Program-made: the position numbers and the translations under genes | Shown: piece by piece, positions 1 to 5,283 of the stretch | How the letters are laid out: every line of letters begins with the position of its first letter | Position numbering within the stretch: position 1 is the first letter of the stretch | Source: Faecalibacterium prausnitzii | Lineage (GTDB): Bacteria; Bacillota; Clostridia; Oscillospirales; Ruminococcaceae | Direction: 5' to 3' | Assembly: GCA_004558805.1 (NCBI GenBank) | Contig: SFDE01000035.1 | Span: 1-8,281 of the forward strand | Length of the DNA: 8,281 bases | Notes under the pieces: model-generated | The model's database searches: none | Told to the model about the DNA's origin: nothing | What the model saw: the letters and a program-made list of their open reading frames with translations, nothing else

Positions 1-100
1 AAACAAATTTAGCCGCTTTTTCTTTAAATATTGCAAATAACACTCCTATAATCACAAATGGAATAACCAAAACTCCACATAGCCAAAACCCTATATTCAT
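1..100 (-). CDS. N-terminal fragment of a small membrane protein (possibly DUF3784-like)
   Basis: An ATG at 100-98 opens 33 codons without a stop and the gene runs off the left edge. An AAGGAGGA ribosome site (115-108) lies 7 nt upstream, which makes the start convincing although the fragment is short. The product begins MNIGFWLCGVLVIPFVIIGV and continues to a FAIFKEKAAKF segment: one hydrophobic helix (about residues 4-25) followed by a basic stretch. Small Firmicute membrane proteins of the DUF3784 type often start with such a helix followed by a FKEKAAKF-like segment, so that family is my best guess, from memory. Function is unknown. The coding DNA is strikingly AT-rich (ATA, TTA, AAA codons) compared with the butyrate genes, which may point to a different history. 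It is separated from the next upstream gene by a terminator, so it probably has its own promoter, but I see no convincing -35/-10 pair. Confidence 0.6.
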   Translation of the reverse strand, partial: MNIGFWLCGVLVIPFVIIGVLFAIFKEKAAKFV

Positions 101-147
101 AGTATATTCCTCCTTCACAAATTCCGATTTATAATTTGTAATATGAT

Positions 148-184
148 TAAAAATACCCCGCATCGGAAGTGCTCGGATGCGGGG
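148..184 (-). terminator. Rho-independent terminator after the AI-2E family gene
   Basis: On the minus strand a perfect 9-bp stem CCCCGCATC/GATGCGGGG (184-176 with 164-156) closes an 11-nt loop and is followed by TATTTTT (155-149). It starts 11 nt after the TAA of the AI-2E family gene, so it ends the but/AI-2E transcription unit before the small membrane protein gene. Confidence 0.85.
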
Positions 185-194
185 CGGGGAAGAT

Positions 195-1436
195 TTAGTG
201 ATTTTCTGTAGATTGCGGGGCGGCGGCATCGTCTGCCGGATCCCCGAAGCTGTCGTGGTAATCCTGCAGCAGCTCCAGCTCATCGTGCCGGTGCAGACCG
301 TGGATCACCAGTTTTTTGAGGATGTCGTAGATGACAGCAAACAGGGGCACGCCGATGATCATGCCCACAAAGCCCCACAGACCGCCGAAGAGCAGGATGG
401 CAAACAGCACCCAGAAGCTGGAAAGACCGGTGGTATTGCCCAGGATCTTGGGTCCGATGATGTTGCCGTCCAGCTGCTGCAGCACCAGAACAAACAGGAC
501 GAACCACAGTGCCTTGATGGGGTTCTGGATGAGGATGAGCAATGTGGCGGGGATGGCACCGATGAAGGGACCAAAGAAGGGGATCACGTTGGTGACGCCG
601 ATGATCACCGACACCAGCAGCGCACTGGGAAACCGGAAGATCAGGCAGCCAATGTAGCACAGCACGCCGATGATGGCGGAGTCCATGATCTTGCCGTTGA
701 TGAAGCCACCGAACATCCGGTCTGCATAGAGAGCTTCTTCGGTGATGAGCTGTGCCCAGTGGGGCTTGAAGATGCTGTAGAGCACCAGCTTTGCCTGCTG
801 TACAAACCGCTTGCGGCTGCCCAGCACATACACCGCTACGATGATGCCGATGACCAGATTCTTGGCGACCACCACCACGTTCAGTACTCCCACGGCGGCA
901 CCGCTGACGATGTTCTGCATGGAGGGCAGCAGGGTGTTCTTGACCCAGGTGTCCAGATTGGTATGGAGGGTGTTGTACGCCGAGTTCAGCAGACGCATGA
1001 TCTGCTCGTTGTTTTCAATGAACTCCACATGGCTTGCCCAGTTTATAAACTTGGTAATATTTGCCTGTGCCGTGTAGTACAGGGTGGTGACGCTGGTGAT
1101 CAGCTGAGGCACGATCATCATGATCAGGGCATAGACGATCAGCAGCCCGAACAGGATGGTAAAGGTCACCGACAGGACATTGATAAGCCCACTCATCTTT
1201 TCCGGGATGAACCGCCGCAGAAAACCTTCGATGGTGTTACACACCGGCTTCAGCAGGTAGGCGATGACTGTGCCGTAGATGAAGGGCATCAGGATACCGG
1301 TAAGGGTGGAGATGGCATCCCCAAAGCCGTCAAACCGGTAGATCAGGAAGAAAAAGACGATGCTCAGGGAGATGGCACCGAAACCGGCAAGCATCCCGTA
1401 GACATAGGGTTTTACGTGGGGCTTTTTTTCCATCAT
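195..1436 (-). CDS. AI-2E/PerM-family membrane transporter
   Basis: A 413-residue polytopic membrane protein of the AI-2E transporter (PF01594; YdiK/PerM/TqsA-like) family. Hydrophobic segments are visible at about residues 11-33, 45-66, 86-112, 177-206, 250-285, 288-322 and 340-372. The family signature is in the C-terminal half: a NVIPFFGPFIGAIPA stretch (283-297), a GPKILGNTTGL stretch (328-338) and a GFVGMIIGVPLFAVIYD stretch (355-371). The C-terminus is an acidic, histidine-containing cytoplasmic-type tail. Family members are proposed exporters of small molecules or ions (AI-2, Na+/H+ exchange in some), so the substrate here is unknown. I chose the ATG at 1436 because GGAG (1446-1443) lies 6 nt upstream; an in-frame ATG at 1448 and a TTG at 1481 have no ribosome site. 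It follows but by 48 nt on the same strand and is probably cotranscribed with it, which makes a role in exporting a fermentation product conceivable but unproven. Confidence 0.88.
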   Translation of the reverse strand: MMEKKPHVKPYVYGMLAGFGAISLSIVFFFLIYRFDGFGDAISTLTGILMPFIYGTVIAYLLKPVCNTIEGFLRRFIPEKMSGLINVLSVTFTILFGLLIVYALIMMIVPQLITSVTTLYYTAQANITKFINWASHVEFIENNEQIMRLLNSAYNTLHTNLDTWVKNTLLPSMQNIVSGAAVGVLNVVVVAKNLVIGIIVAVYVLGSRKRFVQQAKLVLYSIFKPHWAQLITEEALYADRMFGGFINGKIMDSAIIGVLCYIGCLIFRFPSALLVSVIIGVTNVIPFFGPFIGAIPATLLILIQNPIKALWFVLFVLVLQQLDGNIIGPKILGNTTGLSSFWVLFAILLFGGLWGFVGMIIGVPLFAVIYDILKKLVIHGLHRHDELELLQDYHDSFGDPADDAAAPQSTENH

Positions 1437-1446
1437 GATAGACTCC

Positions 1447-1470
1447 ATTTCTGCTGTGGGCAGCAGAAAT
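1447..1470 (-). other. Intercistronic hairpin abutting the ribosome site of the AI-2E family gene
   Basis: A perfect inverted repeat ATTTCTGCTG/CAGCAGAAAT (10-bp arms, 4-nt loop) lies between the but stop codon and the AI-2E family start. On the minus strand its 3' arm ends exactly one base before the GGAG ribosome site. There is no T-run after it, so it is not a normal terminator. It may protect the 3' end of but mRNA or modulate translation of the downstream gene; both are inferences. Confidence 0.6.
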
Positions 1471-1484
1471 GCCCCCAGCAACAG

Positions 1485-2831
1485 TTAGATTTTATTGCTT
1501 CTGCGCCAGATATGCAGCTTGTCTGCCTCCCGGATCAGCTCCTCCCGGAAGTCCGGGTGTGCCACGCTGATCAGAGCCTCTGCCTTCTGCCAGCTGGTGA
1601 GACCCTTCAGGTTCACGCAGCCGTACTCGGTGCACAGGTAGTGGATATTGGCGCGGGTGTCGGTGACGATGCTGCCGTTTTCCAGAGTGGGACGGATGCG
1701 GCTCTCCATCTTGCCGGTCTTCTTATTAAAGAAGGTGGAGGACAGGCAGATAAAGCTCTTGCCGCCCTTGGACAGGTAGGCGCCCAGAACAAAGTCCAGC
1801 TGACCGCCTGCGCCGGAGATGTGCTTGATGCCGGCACTTTCGGCGTTCACCTGACCGAACAGGTCAATGTCCACCGCATTGTTGATGGAGATGAAGTTGT
1901 CCAGAGCAGAGATGCTGCGGATATCGTTGGTGTAGTCCACGGGAGCAGACATGCACTCGGGGTTGTCGTTGAGGTAGTCGTACATCTTCTGGGTGCCTGC
2001 ACCGAAGGCGTAGACCTGACGACCCTTATCCAGCTGCTTGCGGCTGCCGTTGATCTTGCCAGCCTTGGCAATGTCCACAAAGGCATCCACATACATCTCG
2101 GTATGGACGCCCAGATCCTTCAGGTCGCTCTGGGCGATAAGACCGCCGATGGCGTTGGGCATACCGCCGATGCCCAGCTGCAGGCAGGCACCGTTGGGGA
2201 TCTGGGGCACGATGAGGTTGGCGACCTTCAGATCCACTTCGGTGGCAGCGCCGGGAGCAGCCATCTGCCCGATGGGAGGATTGCTGCCCTCCACGATGCC
2301 GGTGACCTGAGAGATGTGCACGCAGTTCTCCATGCCGCCCAGGCACCGGGGCATGTTGGTGTTGACTTCCACGATGATCTTTTTTGCCTTCTGGCACACG
2401 GCACCCAGATGGGAGGCGCTGGGACCAAAGTTGAAGTAACCGTGGGCGTCCATGGGGGTCACCTGAAAAACGGCGACGTCCACAGGATCTGCGCTTTCCC
2501 GGTAGTAGCGGGGCAGCTCGGAGTAGCGGATGGGGGAGTAGAAGGAAAAGCCCTGAGCGATCGCCTTGCGCTCAATGCCGCCCATATGCCAGCTGTTCCA
2601 GGTCATGTGGGCAGCGGGGTCCTCAATCTGGAAGATCTCCGGCACCCACATCAGGATGCCGCCCCGGAAGTTGACCCCTTCCAGCTCCGGCAGCCGCTTT
2701 GCCAGCTCGGCATCCACCGCCACAGGGGTGTTTACCGCCCAGCCGTAGTCCACCCAGTCACCGCTCTTGACCAGAGCAGCAGCTTCGGCAGCCGTCATGC
2801 GTTTCTGCGCATACAGATCCATAAAATCCAT
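1485..2831 (-). CDS. but: Butyryl-CoA:acetate CoA-transferase
   Basis: A 448-residue enzyme of the acetyl-CoA hydrolase/4-hydroxybutyrate CoA-transferase family. It catalyses the last step of butyrate formation: butyryl-CoA + acetate gives butyrate + acetyl-CoA, in the cytoplasm. The length matches my memory of But enzymes from gut butyrate producers. Visible family features are the GIGGMPNAIGG loop (220-230), an HTEMYVDAF segment (243-251) whose Glu245 aligns with the catalytic glutamate (Glu238) of Clostridium aminobutyricum 4-hydroxybutyrate CoA-transferase, and a C-terminal SSTFFNKKTGKMESRIRP stretch (364-381). The start is the ATG at 2831, giving MDFMDLYAQK; AGAGGA (2846-2841) lies 9 nt upstream. 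An in-frame ATG at 2858 would add nine residues but its purine-rich region is about 19 nt away. Its promoter and long leader lie in the divergent region shared with coaD. A 4-hydroxybutyrate or propionate specificity cannot be fully excluded from sequence, but a butyrate-pathway neighbour set supports But. Confidence 0.93.
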   Translation of the reverse strand: MDFMDLYAQKRMTAAEAAALVKSGDWVDYGWAVNTPVAVDAELAKRLPELEGVNFRGGILMWVPEIFQIEDPAAHMTWNSWHMGGIERKAIAQGFSFYSPIRYSELPRYYRESADPVDVAVFQVTPMDAHGYFNFGPSASHLGAVCQKAKKIIVEVNTNMPRCLGGMENCVHISQVTGIVEGSNPPIGQMAAPGAATEVDLKVANLIVPQIPNGACLQLGIGGMPNAIGGLIAQSDLKDLGVHTEMYVDAFVDIAKAGKINGSRKQLDKGRQVYAFGAGTQKMYDYLNDNPECMSAPVDYTNDIRSISALDNFISINNAVDIDLFGQVNAESAGIKHISGAGGQLDFVLGAYLSKGGKSFICLSSTFFNKKTGKMESRIRPTLENGSIVTDTRANIHYLCTEYGCVNLKGLTSWQKAEALISVAHPDFREELIREADKLHIWRRSNKI

Positions 2832-2916
2832 TATAAACCATCCTCTCTTAAAATACATAAAAGAATTGTAAATTTTGCTCCTTCCGAAGAAAGAAGAATC
2901 ACAATCCTGTACGGAC

Positions 2917-2945
2917 AAAAAACCAGCCCTGTTTTTTACAGGCTG
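2917..2945 (-). terminator. Intrinsic terminator inside the but leader
   Basis: On the minus strand CAGCCTG (2945-2939) pairs with CAGGGCTG (2931-2924) with one bulged G around an A-rich loop, and is followed by G and six T residues (2922-2917). No minus-strand gene lies upstream for it to terminate: the neighbour is coaD, on the plus strand. It stands between the but promoter and the but start codon, so it can only act on but leader transcripts, as an attenuator. A plus-strand role is unlikely, since the run of T residues follows the stem only on the minus strand. Confidence 0.72.
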
Positions 2946-2947
2946 TT

Positions 2948-3029
2948 TGCAGTTCTCACACAGCTTTACCACATCTGCCGGATACCATGAAAGCGTGCTG
3001 AGGCACAGAGACCGGCGCAGAGAGCTGCA
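2948..3029 (-). ncRNA. Candidate structured cis-regulatory RNA in the but leader
   Basis: On the minus strand TGCAGCTCTC (3029-3020) can pair with GAGAACTGCA (2957-2948) at 9 of 10 positions, closing an 82-nt domain. Inside it, GCCGG (3016-3012) pairs with CCGGC (2981-2977), and within that GTGC (3006-3003) pairs with GCAC (2998-2995) around a CTCA loop. The terminator begins only 2 nt after the closing stem. Such a closed domain followed by a terminator is the usual layout of a riboswitch or attenuator. I do not recognise conserved cores of TPP, FMN, SAM, T-box, cobalamin, THF, ZTP, glycine or guanidine riboswitches. No obvious antiterminator was found, although CCTGTA (2942-2937) in the terminator arm can also pair with TACAGG (2911-2906). 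The fold was drawn by eye without energy calculation. Confidence 0.4.
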
Positions 3030-3034
3030 CAACT

Positions 3035-3052
3035 TAGTTATAACATTAACAA
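3035..3052 (-). promoter_or_regulatory. Rex-like operator overlapping the but -10 element
   Basis: The minus-strand 18-mer TTGTTAATGTTATAACTA matches the clostridial Rex consensus TTGTTAA-N4-TTAACAA at 12 of 14 defined positions, with a perfect left half. It covers the -10 element and part of the spacer of the but promoter, where binding would block RNA polymerase. Rex senses NADH/NAD+ and is known to repress butyrate-pathway genes in Clostridium acetobutylicum. Assignment is by sequence resemblance only, and AT-rich DNA yields near matches by chance. Confidence 0.45.
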
Positions 3053-3065
3053 TGTACAGAATCAA
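3037..3065 (-). promoter_or_regulatory. Probable but promoter
   Basis: On the minus strand TTGATT (3065-3060, 4 of 6 to the -35 consensus) and TATAAC (3042-3037, 5 of 6 to the -10) are separated by 17 nt. Transcription would begin near 3030, just before the first base of the candidate leader fold, giving a leader of about 200 nt before the but start codon. The agreement between start site and fold start supports both. Confidence 0.6.
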
Positions 3066-3089
3066 TAGTTTATCGTGAAAAAAATTGCC

Positions 3090-3133
3090 CAACTGGCATC
3101 TTGACTAAAAATCTTTGCTTTTTGTGCCAATTG
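3090..3133. repeat. Imperfect inverted repeat upstream of both divergent promoters
   Basis: CAACTGGCA (3090-3098) and TGCCAATTG (3125-3133) are complementary at 8 of 9 positions with 26 nt between them. It could be a regulator site or chance; no T-run or regulator family match was seen. Confidence 0.3.
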
Positions 3134-3169
3134 TTTGTGGCGAGAAAAACAAAAACTTGCAAAAAACAC

Positions 3170-3198
3170 TTGATAAAATTTTGACGATGTGCTTTACT
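3170..3198 (+). promoter_or_regulatory. Possible distal promoter toward coaD
   Basis: TTGATA (3170-3175) and TTTACT (3193-3198) are 17 nt apart, and a TG at 3190-3191 gives an extended -10. It would produce a leader of about 155 nt before coaD. Each element matches the consensus only partly. Confidence 0.35.
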
Positions 3199-3237
3199 AA
3201 GAGTGTAGCAAGGAACTGCAGTCCGGCACAGCATTGA

Positions 3238-3255
3238 TTGTTTAAAATTTAACGA
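3238..3255 (+). promoter_or_regulatory. Second Rex-like operator, upstream of coaD
   Basis: TTGTTTAAAATTTAACGA matches TTGTTAA-N4-TTAACAA at 12 of 14 defined positions. It lies between the two candidate coaD promoters, 25 nt ahead of the proximal -35 element and about 185 bp from the Rex-like site in the but promoter. Evidence is pattern match only. Confidence 0.4.
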
Positions 3256-3258
3256 TAC

Positions 3259-3270
3259 TTTGCCGGCAAA
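3259..3270. repeat. Perfect 12-bp palindrome ahead of the coaD promoter
   Basis: TTTGCCGGCAAA is fully self-complementary and ends 10 nt before the proximal -35 element. Its size and position suit a dimeric regulator operator, but no regulator can be named. Confidence 0.35.
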
Positions 3271-3280
3271 CGCTTCTCCC

Positions 3281-3309
3281 TTGCACCTGTAACCGGAAAG
3301 TGCTATCAT
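3281..3309 (+). promoter_or_regulatory. Probable proximal coaD promoter (extended -10)
   Basis: TGCTATCAT (3301-3309) is an extended -10 with a 5 of 6 hexamer. TTGCAC (3281-3286) stands 17 nt upstream as a weak -35. Start would be near 3316, about 45 nt before the coaD ATG. Confidence 0.5.
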
Positions 3310-3360
3310 GGCAGGACCACAATGCGCTTTTCACGGCGCTCAAGGAGGAAAAACCGATCC

Positions 3361-3861
3361 ATGGCAACAGCAGTTTATCCCGGTTCTTTCGACCCGGTCA
3401 CCAAGGGTCATCTGGACATCATCAAGCGTGCCGCAAAGGTCAATGACCGGCTCATCGTAGCGGTGCTCAACAACAGCGCAAAAAATCCCCTGTTCACAGT
3501 AGAGGAGAGGGTGGAGATGCTCACCGAGTGCTGCAAGGGCATCCCCAATGTGACGGTAGAGAGCTTCGACGGTCTTACCGTGGAGTTTGCCAAAAAGCGC
3601 CACGCTTCCGTTATGGTGCGGGGGCTGCGGGCGGTGACGGATTTTGAAAATGAGATCCAGCTCGCCCACACAAACCACGCCCTGATGCCCGGCATCGAGA
3701 CCATGTTTCTCGCCACCAGCATCAAATGGAGCTACCTGTCTTCCACCATCGTAAAGGAAGCAGCATTTTACGGCAGCGACATCAGCAAGTTCGTTACCCC
3801 CAATGTGGAAAAGGCGGTGAGCGAGAAGTATGCGCTGCTGCGTCAGAGTGGGAAGCTCTGA
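3361..3861 (+). CDS. coaD: Pantetheine-phosphate adenylyltransferase (PPAT)
   Basis: A 166-residue cytoplasmic enzyme, a usual length for CoaD, that transfers AMP from ATP to 4'-phosphopantetheine to give dephospho-CoA, the penultimate step of CoA synthesis. It carries the nucleotidyltransferase signature near the N-terminus: a YPGSFDPVTKGHLDII stretch (residues 6-21) with the (T/H)xGH motif as Thr14-Lys-Gly-His17. A VRGLRAVTDFENEIQLA segment and a C-terminal WSYLSSTIVKE segment, both typical of PPAT, follow. The ATG at 3361 is chosen because the family starts at this point; AAGGAGG (3342-3348) is 12 nt upstream, a little far. In-frame extension to 3322 gives only an arginine-rich stretch. 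A CoA-synthesis gene directly ahead of thl fits a pathway whose intermediates are all CoA thioesters. It may be cotranscribed with thl, although a weak terminator lies between them. Confidence 0.95.
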   Translation: MATAVYPGSFDPVTKGHLDIIKRAAKVNDRLIVAVLNNSAKNPLFTVEERVEMLTECCKGIPNVTVESFDGLTVEFAKKRHASVMVRGLRAVTDFENEIQLAHTNHALMPGIETMFLATSIKWSYLSSTIVKEAAFYGSDISKFVTPNVEKAVSEKYALLRQSGKL

Positions 3862-3873
3862 AACCCATCATTG

Positions 3874-3897
3874 CAAAATTGCCCGCAGGGCATTTTG
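3874..3897 (+). terminator. Weak hairpin/terminator between coaD and thl
   Basis: TGCCC (3880-3884) pairs with GGGCA (3888-3892) around GCA, extended by AAAA/TTTT with a bulged T. Only four T residues follow, so termination is probably incomplete. I find no convincing promoter between it and the thl start at 3950, so thl may depend on readthrough from coaD or on a non-consensus promoter. Confidence 0.5.
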
Positions 3898-3949
3898 ATA
3901 AAAAGGTCTTACGAAAAGAAACACATACACAATTCAGGAGGCTATTCAC

Positions 3950-5167
3950 ATGAAAAAGATCGTTATCGCATCTGCATGCCGTACTGCTATCGGTAAGTTT
4001 GGCGGCACCCTTGCCAACGTCCCTGCTGCTGAGCTGGGCTCCATCGTCATCAAGGAGGCTCTGAACCGTGCAAACGTGAAGCCCGAGCAGGTCGATCATG
4101 TTTACATGGGCTGTGTCATTCAGGCAGGTCTGGGTCAGAACGTGGCACGTCAGGCTTCCCTGAAGGCTGGTCTGCCCATCGAGACCCCCGCTGTCACCGT
4201 CAACGTGGTCTGCGGCTCCGGTCTGAACTGCGTCAACATGGCTGCTCAGATGATCGAGGCAGGCGATGCTGATATCGTGGTCGCAGGCGGCATGGAGAAC
4301 ATGGACATGGCTCCCTTTGCACTGCAGAAGGCTCGCTACGGCTACCGCATGGGCGCTCCCATGGGCAAGAGCGAGATCGTGGATACCATGGTCAACGATG
4401 CACTGTGGGATGCCTGCGGCTTCAACAAGCACATGGGCATGACCGCTGAGAATGTCTGCACCAACGAGACCTACCAGAAGAAGTACGGCTACAGCCCCAT
4501 CAACCGCGAGATGCTGGACGAGTTTGCATACAACAGCCAGCTGAAGGCTGACAAGGCGATCAAGGACGGCGCTTTCAAGGACGAGATCGTTCCTGTTGTC
4601 ATCAAGGGCAAGAAGGGCGACACTGTGTTCGATACCGATGAGGGTCCCCGTCTGAGCGCTCCCGAAGTGCTGGCAAAGCTGAAGCCCGCCTTCACCAAGG
4701 ACGGCATCGTTACCGCTGGTAACTCCTCCGCCATCAACGACGGCGCTGCTGCTCTGGTCATCATGAGCGAGGAGAAGGCTAAGGAGCTGGGCGTGAAGCC
4801 TCTTGCTACCTGGGTCGCAGGCGCTCTTGCCGGTGTCGAGCCTGAGGTCATGGGTCTGGGTCCCATCGCTGCTACCAAGAAGGTCATGGCTAAGACCGGC
4901 ATGACCGTTGCCGACATGGACCTCATCGAGGCAAACGAGGCATTTGCAGCACAGTCCATCGCTGTGGGCGAGGCTCTGGGCTTTGACAAGGACAAGCTGA
5001 ACGTCAACGGCGGCGCAATCGCTCTGGGTCATCCGGTGGGCGCTTCCGGTGCTCGTATCCTGGTCACCCTGCTGTACGCTATGAAGCACCGTGGTGCTCA
5101 CAAGGGTCTTGCCACCCTGTGCATCGGCGGCGGCATGGGCTGCGCTACCATCGTTGAGATGGACTAA
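3950..5167 (+). CDS. thl: Acetyl-CoA C-acetyltransferase (thiolase)
   Basis: A 405-residue biosynthetic thiolase that condenses two acetyl-CoA to acetoacetyl-CoA, the first step of butyrate synthesis. All catalytic landmarks are present: nucleophile Cys88 in VVCGSG (86-91), NEAFA (329-333), His361 in GGAIALGHPVGASG (354-367) and Cys391 in CIGGGMG. The start is firm: AGGAGG (3936-3941) lies 8 nt before the ATG. The protein is about 13 residues longer than the 392-residue ThlA of Clostridium acetobutylicum; roughly nine of these are inserted after the TAEN motif (residues 166-169), in the segment before the conserved DEFA. Codon use is strongly biased (CGT/CGC arginine, GGC, CTG, AAG), as in crt, hbd and bcd, which suggests very high expression. 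It leads the thl-crt-hbd gene set; a degradative thiolase is unlikely given this context. Confidence 0.95.
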   Translation: MKKIVIASACRTAIGKFGGTLANVPAAELGSIVIKEALNRANVKPEQVDHVYMGCVIQAGLGQNVARQASLKAGLPIETPAVTVNVVCGSGLNCVNMAAQMIEAGDADIVVAGGMENMDMAPFALQKARYGYRMGAPMGKSEIVDTMVNDALWDACGFNKHMGMTAENVCTNETYQKKYGYSPINREMLDEFAYNSQLKADKAIKDGAFKDEIVPVVIKGKKGDTVFDTDEGPRLSAPEVLAKLKPAFTKDGIVTAGNSSAINDGAAALVIMSEEKAKELGVKPLATWVAGALAGVEPEVMGLGPIAATKKVMAKTGMTVADMDLIEANEAFAAQSIAVGEALGFDKDKLNVNGGAIALGHPVGASGARILVTLLYAMKHRGAHKGLATLCIGGGMGCATIVEMD

Positions 5168-5194
5168 GCACGTTTTTCTGAATCCTGACTGAAT

Positions 5195-5249
5195 AACGGA
5201 CCCGTGCCGGCAGGGAACCGGAGAGCCCTCCCGGCACGGGGACCGTTTT
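5195..5249 (+). terminator. Long GC-rich hairpin with T-run between thl and crt
   Basis: AACGG (5195-5199) and CCCGTGCCGG (5201-5210) pair with CCGGCACGGG (5231-5240) and CCGTT (5243-5247), and an inner AGGG/CCCT adds four pairs. TTTT ends the stem (5246-5249). The core 10 bp are perfect. It looks like a terminator, yet crt begins only 35 nt later and no clear promoter follows. It is therefore probably a partial terminator or a processing/stabilising hairpin that raises thl mRNA over crt-hbd. Confidence 0.7.
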
Positions 5250-5283
5250 GAATATTGATAAGATTGAAATGGAGGTTTTCACA

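Larger units (their letters stand above)
2832..3360. other. 529-nt divergent control region between but and coaD
   Basis: No protein gene is supported here. In minus direction from about 3065 it contains the but promoter, a Rex-like operator, a folded leader and a terminator, then about 85 nt of untranslated RNA up to the but start. In plus direction it contains two candidate promoters, a Rex-like site and a 12-bp palindrome before coaD. The outer leader on the minus strand also has a 7-bp stem capped by a UUCG tetraloop (2895-2878). Small open frames in this stretch lack ribosome sites or recognisable sequence. Confidence 0.75.

Noticed and set aside
136..153. A third Rex-like sequence upstream of the small membrane protein gene
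   Set aside because: It matches only 11 of 14 consensus positions in very AT-rich DNA. It is a useful warning that weaker matches arise by chance.
177..2990. A 937-codon open frame on the plus strand opposite but and the AI-2E family gene
   Set aside because: It lies antisense to two well-recognised genes, has a low-complexity composition rich in His, Gln, Asp and Val, and runs through the terminator and leader. It is a shadow of codon bias in the real genes.
2832..2990. N-terminal extension of but upstream of 2831, including a CENCKQPVKN stretch resembling a zinc-ribbon
   Set aside because: The frame is open but crosses the leader fold and terminator, and the known family begins at the MDFMDLY start, which has its own ribosome site.
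3070..3309. A 79-codon minus-strand frame in the divergent region
   Set aside because: It starts inside the coaD promoter, has no convincing ribosome site, no recognisable motif, and covers likely regulatory DNA.
3794..5101. A 435-codon minus-strand frame opposite thl
   Set aside because: Entirely antisense to a thiolase with all catalytic motifs, with no recognisable sequence of its own.
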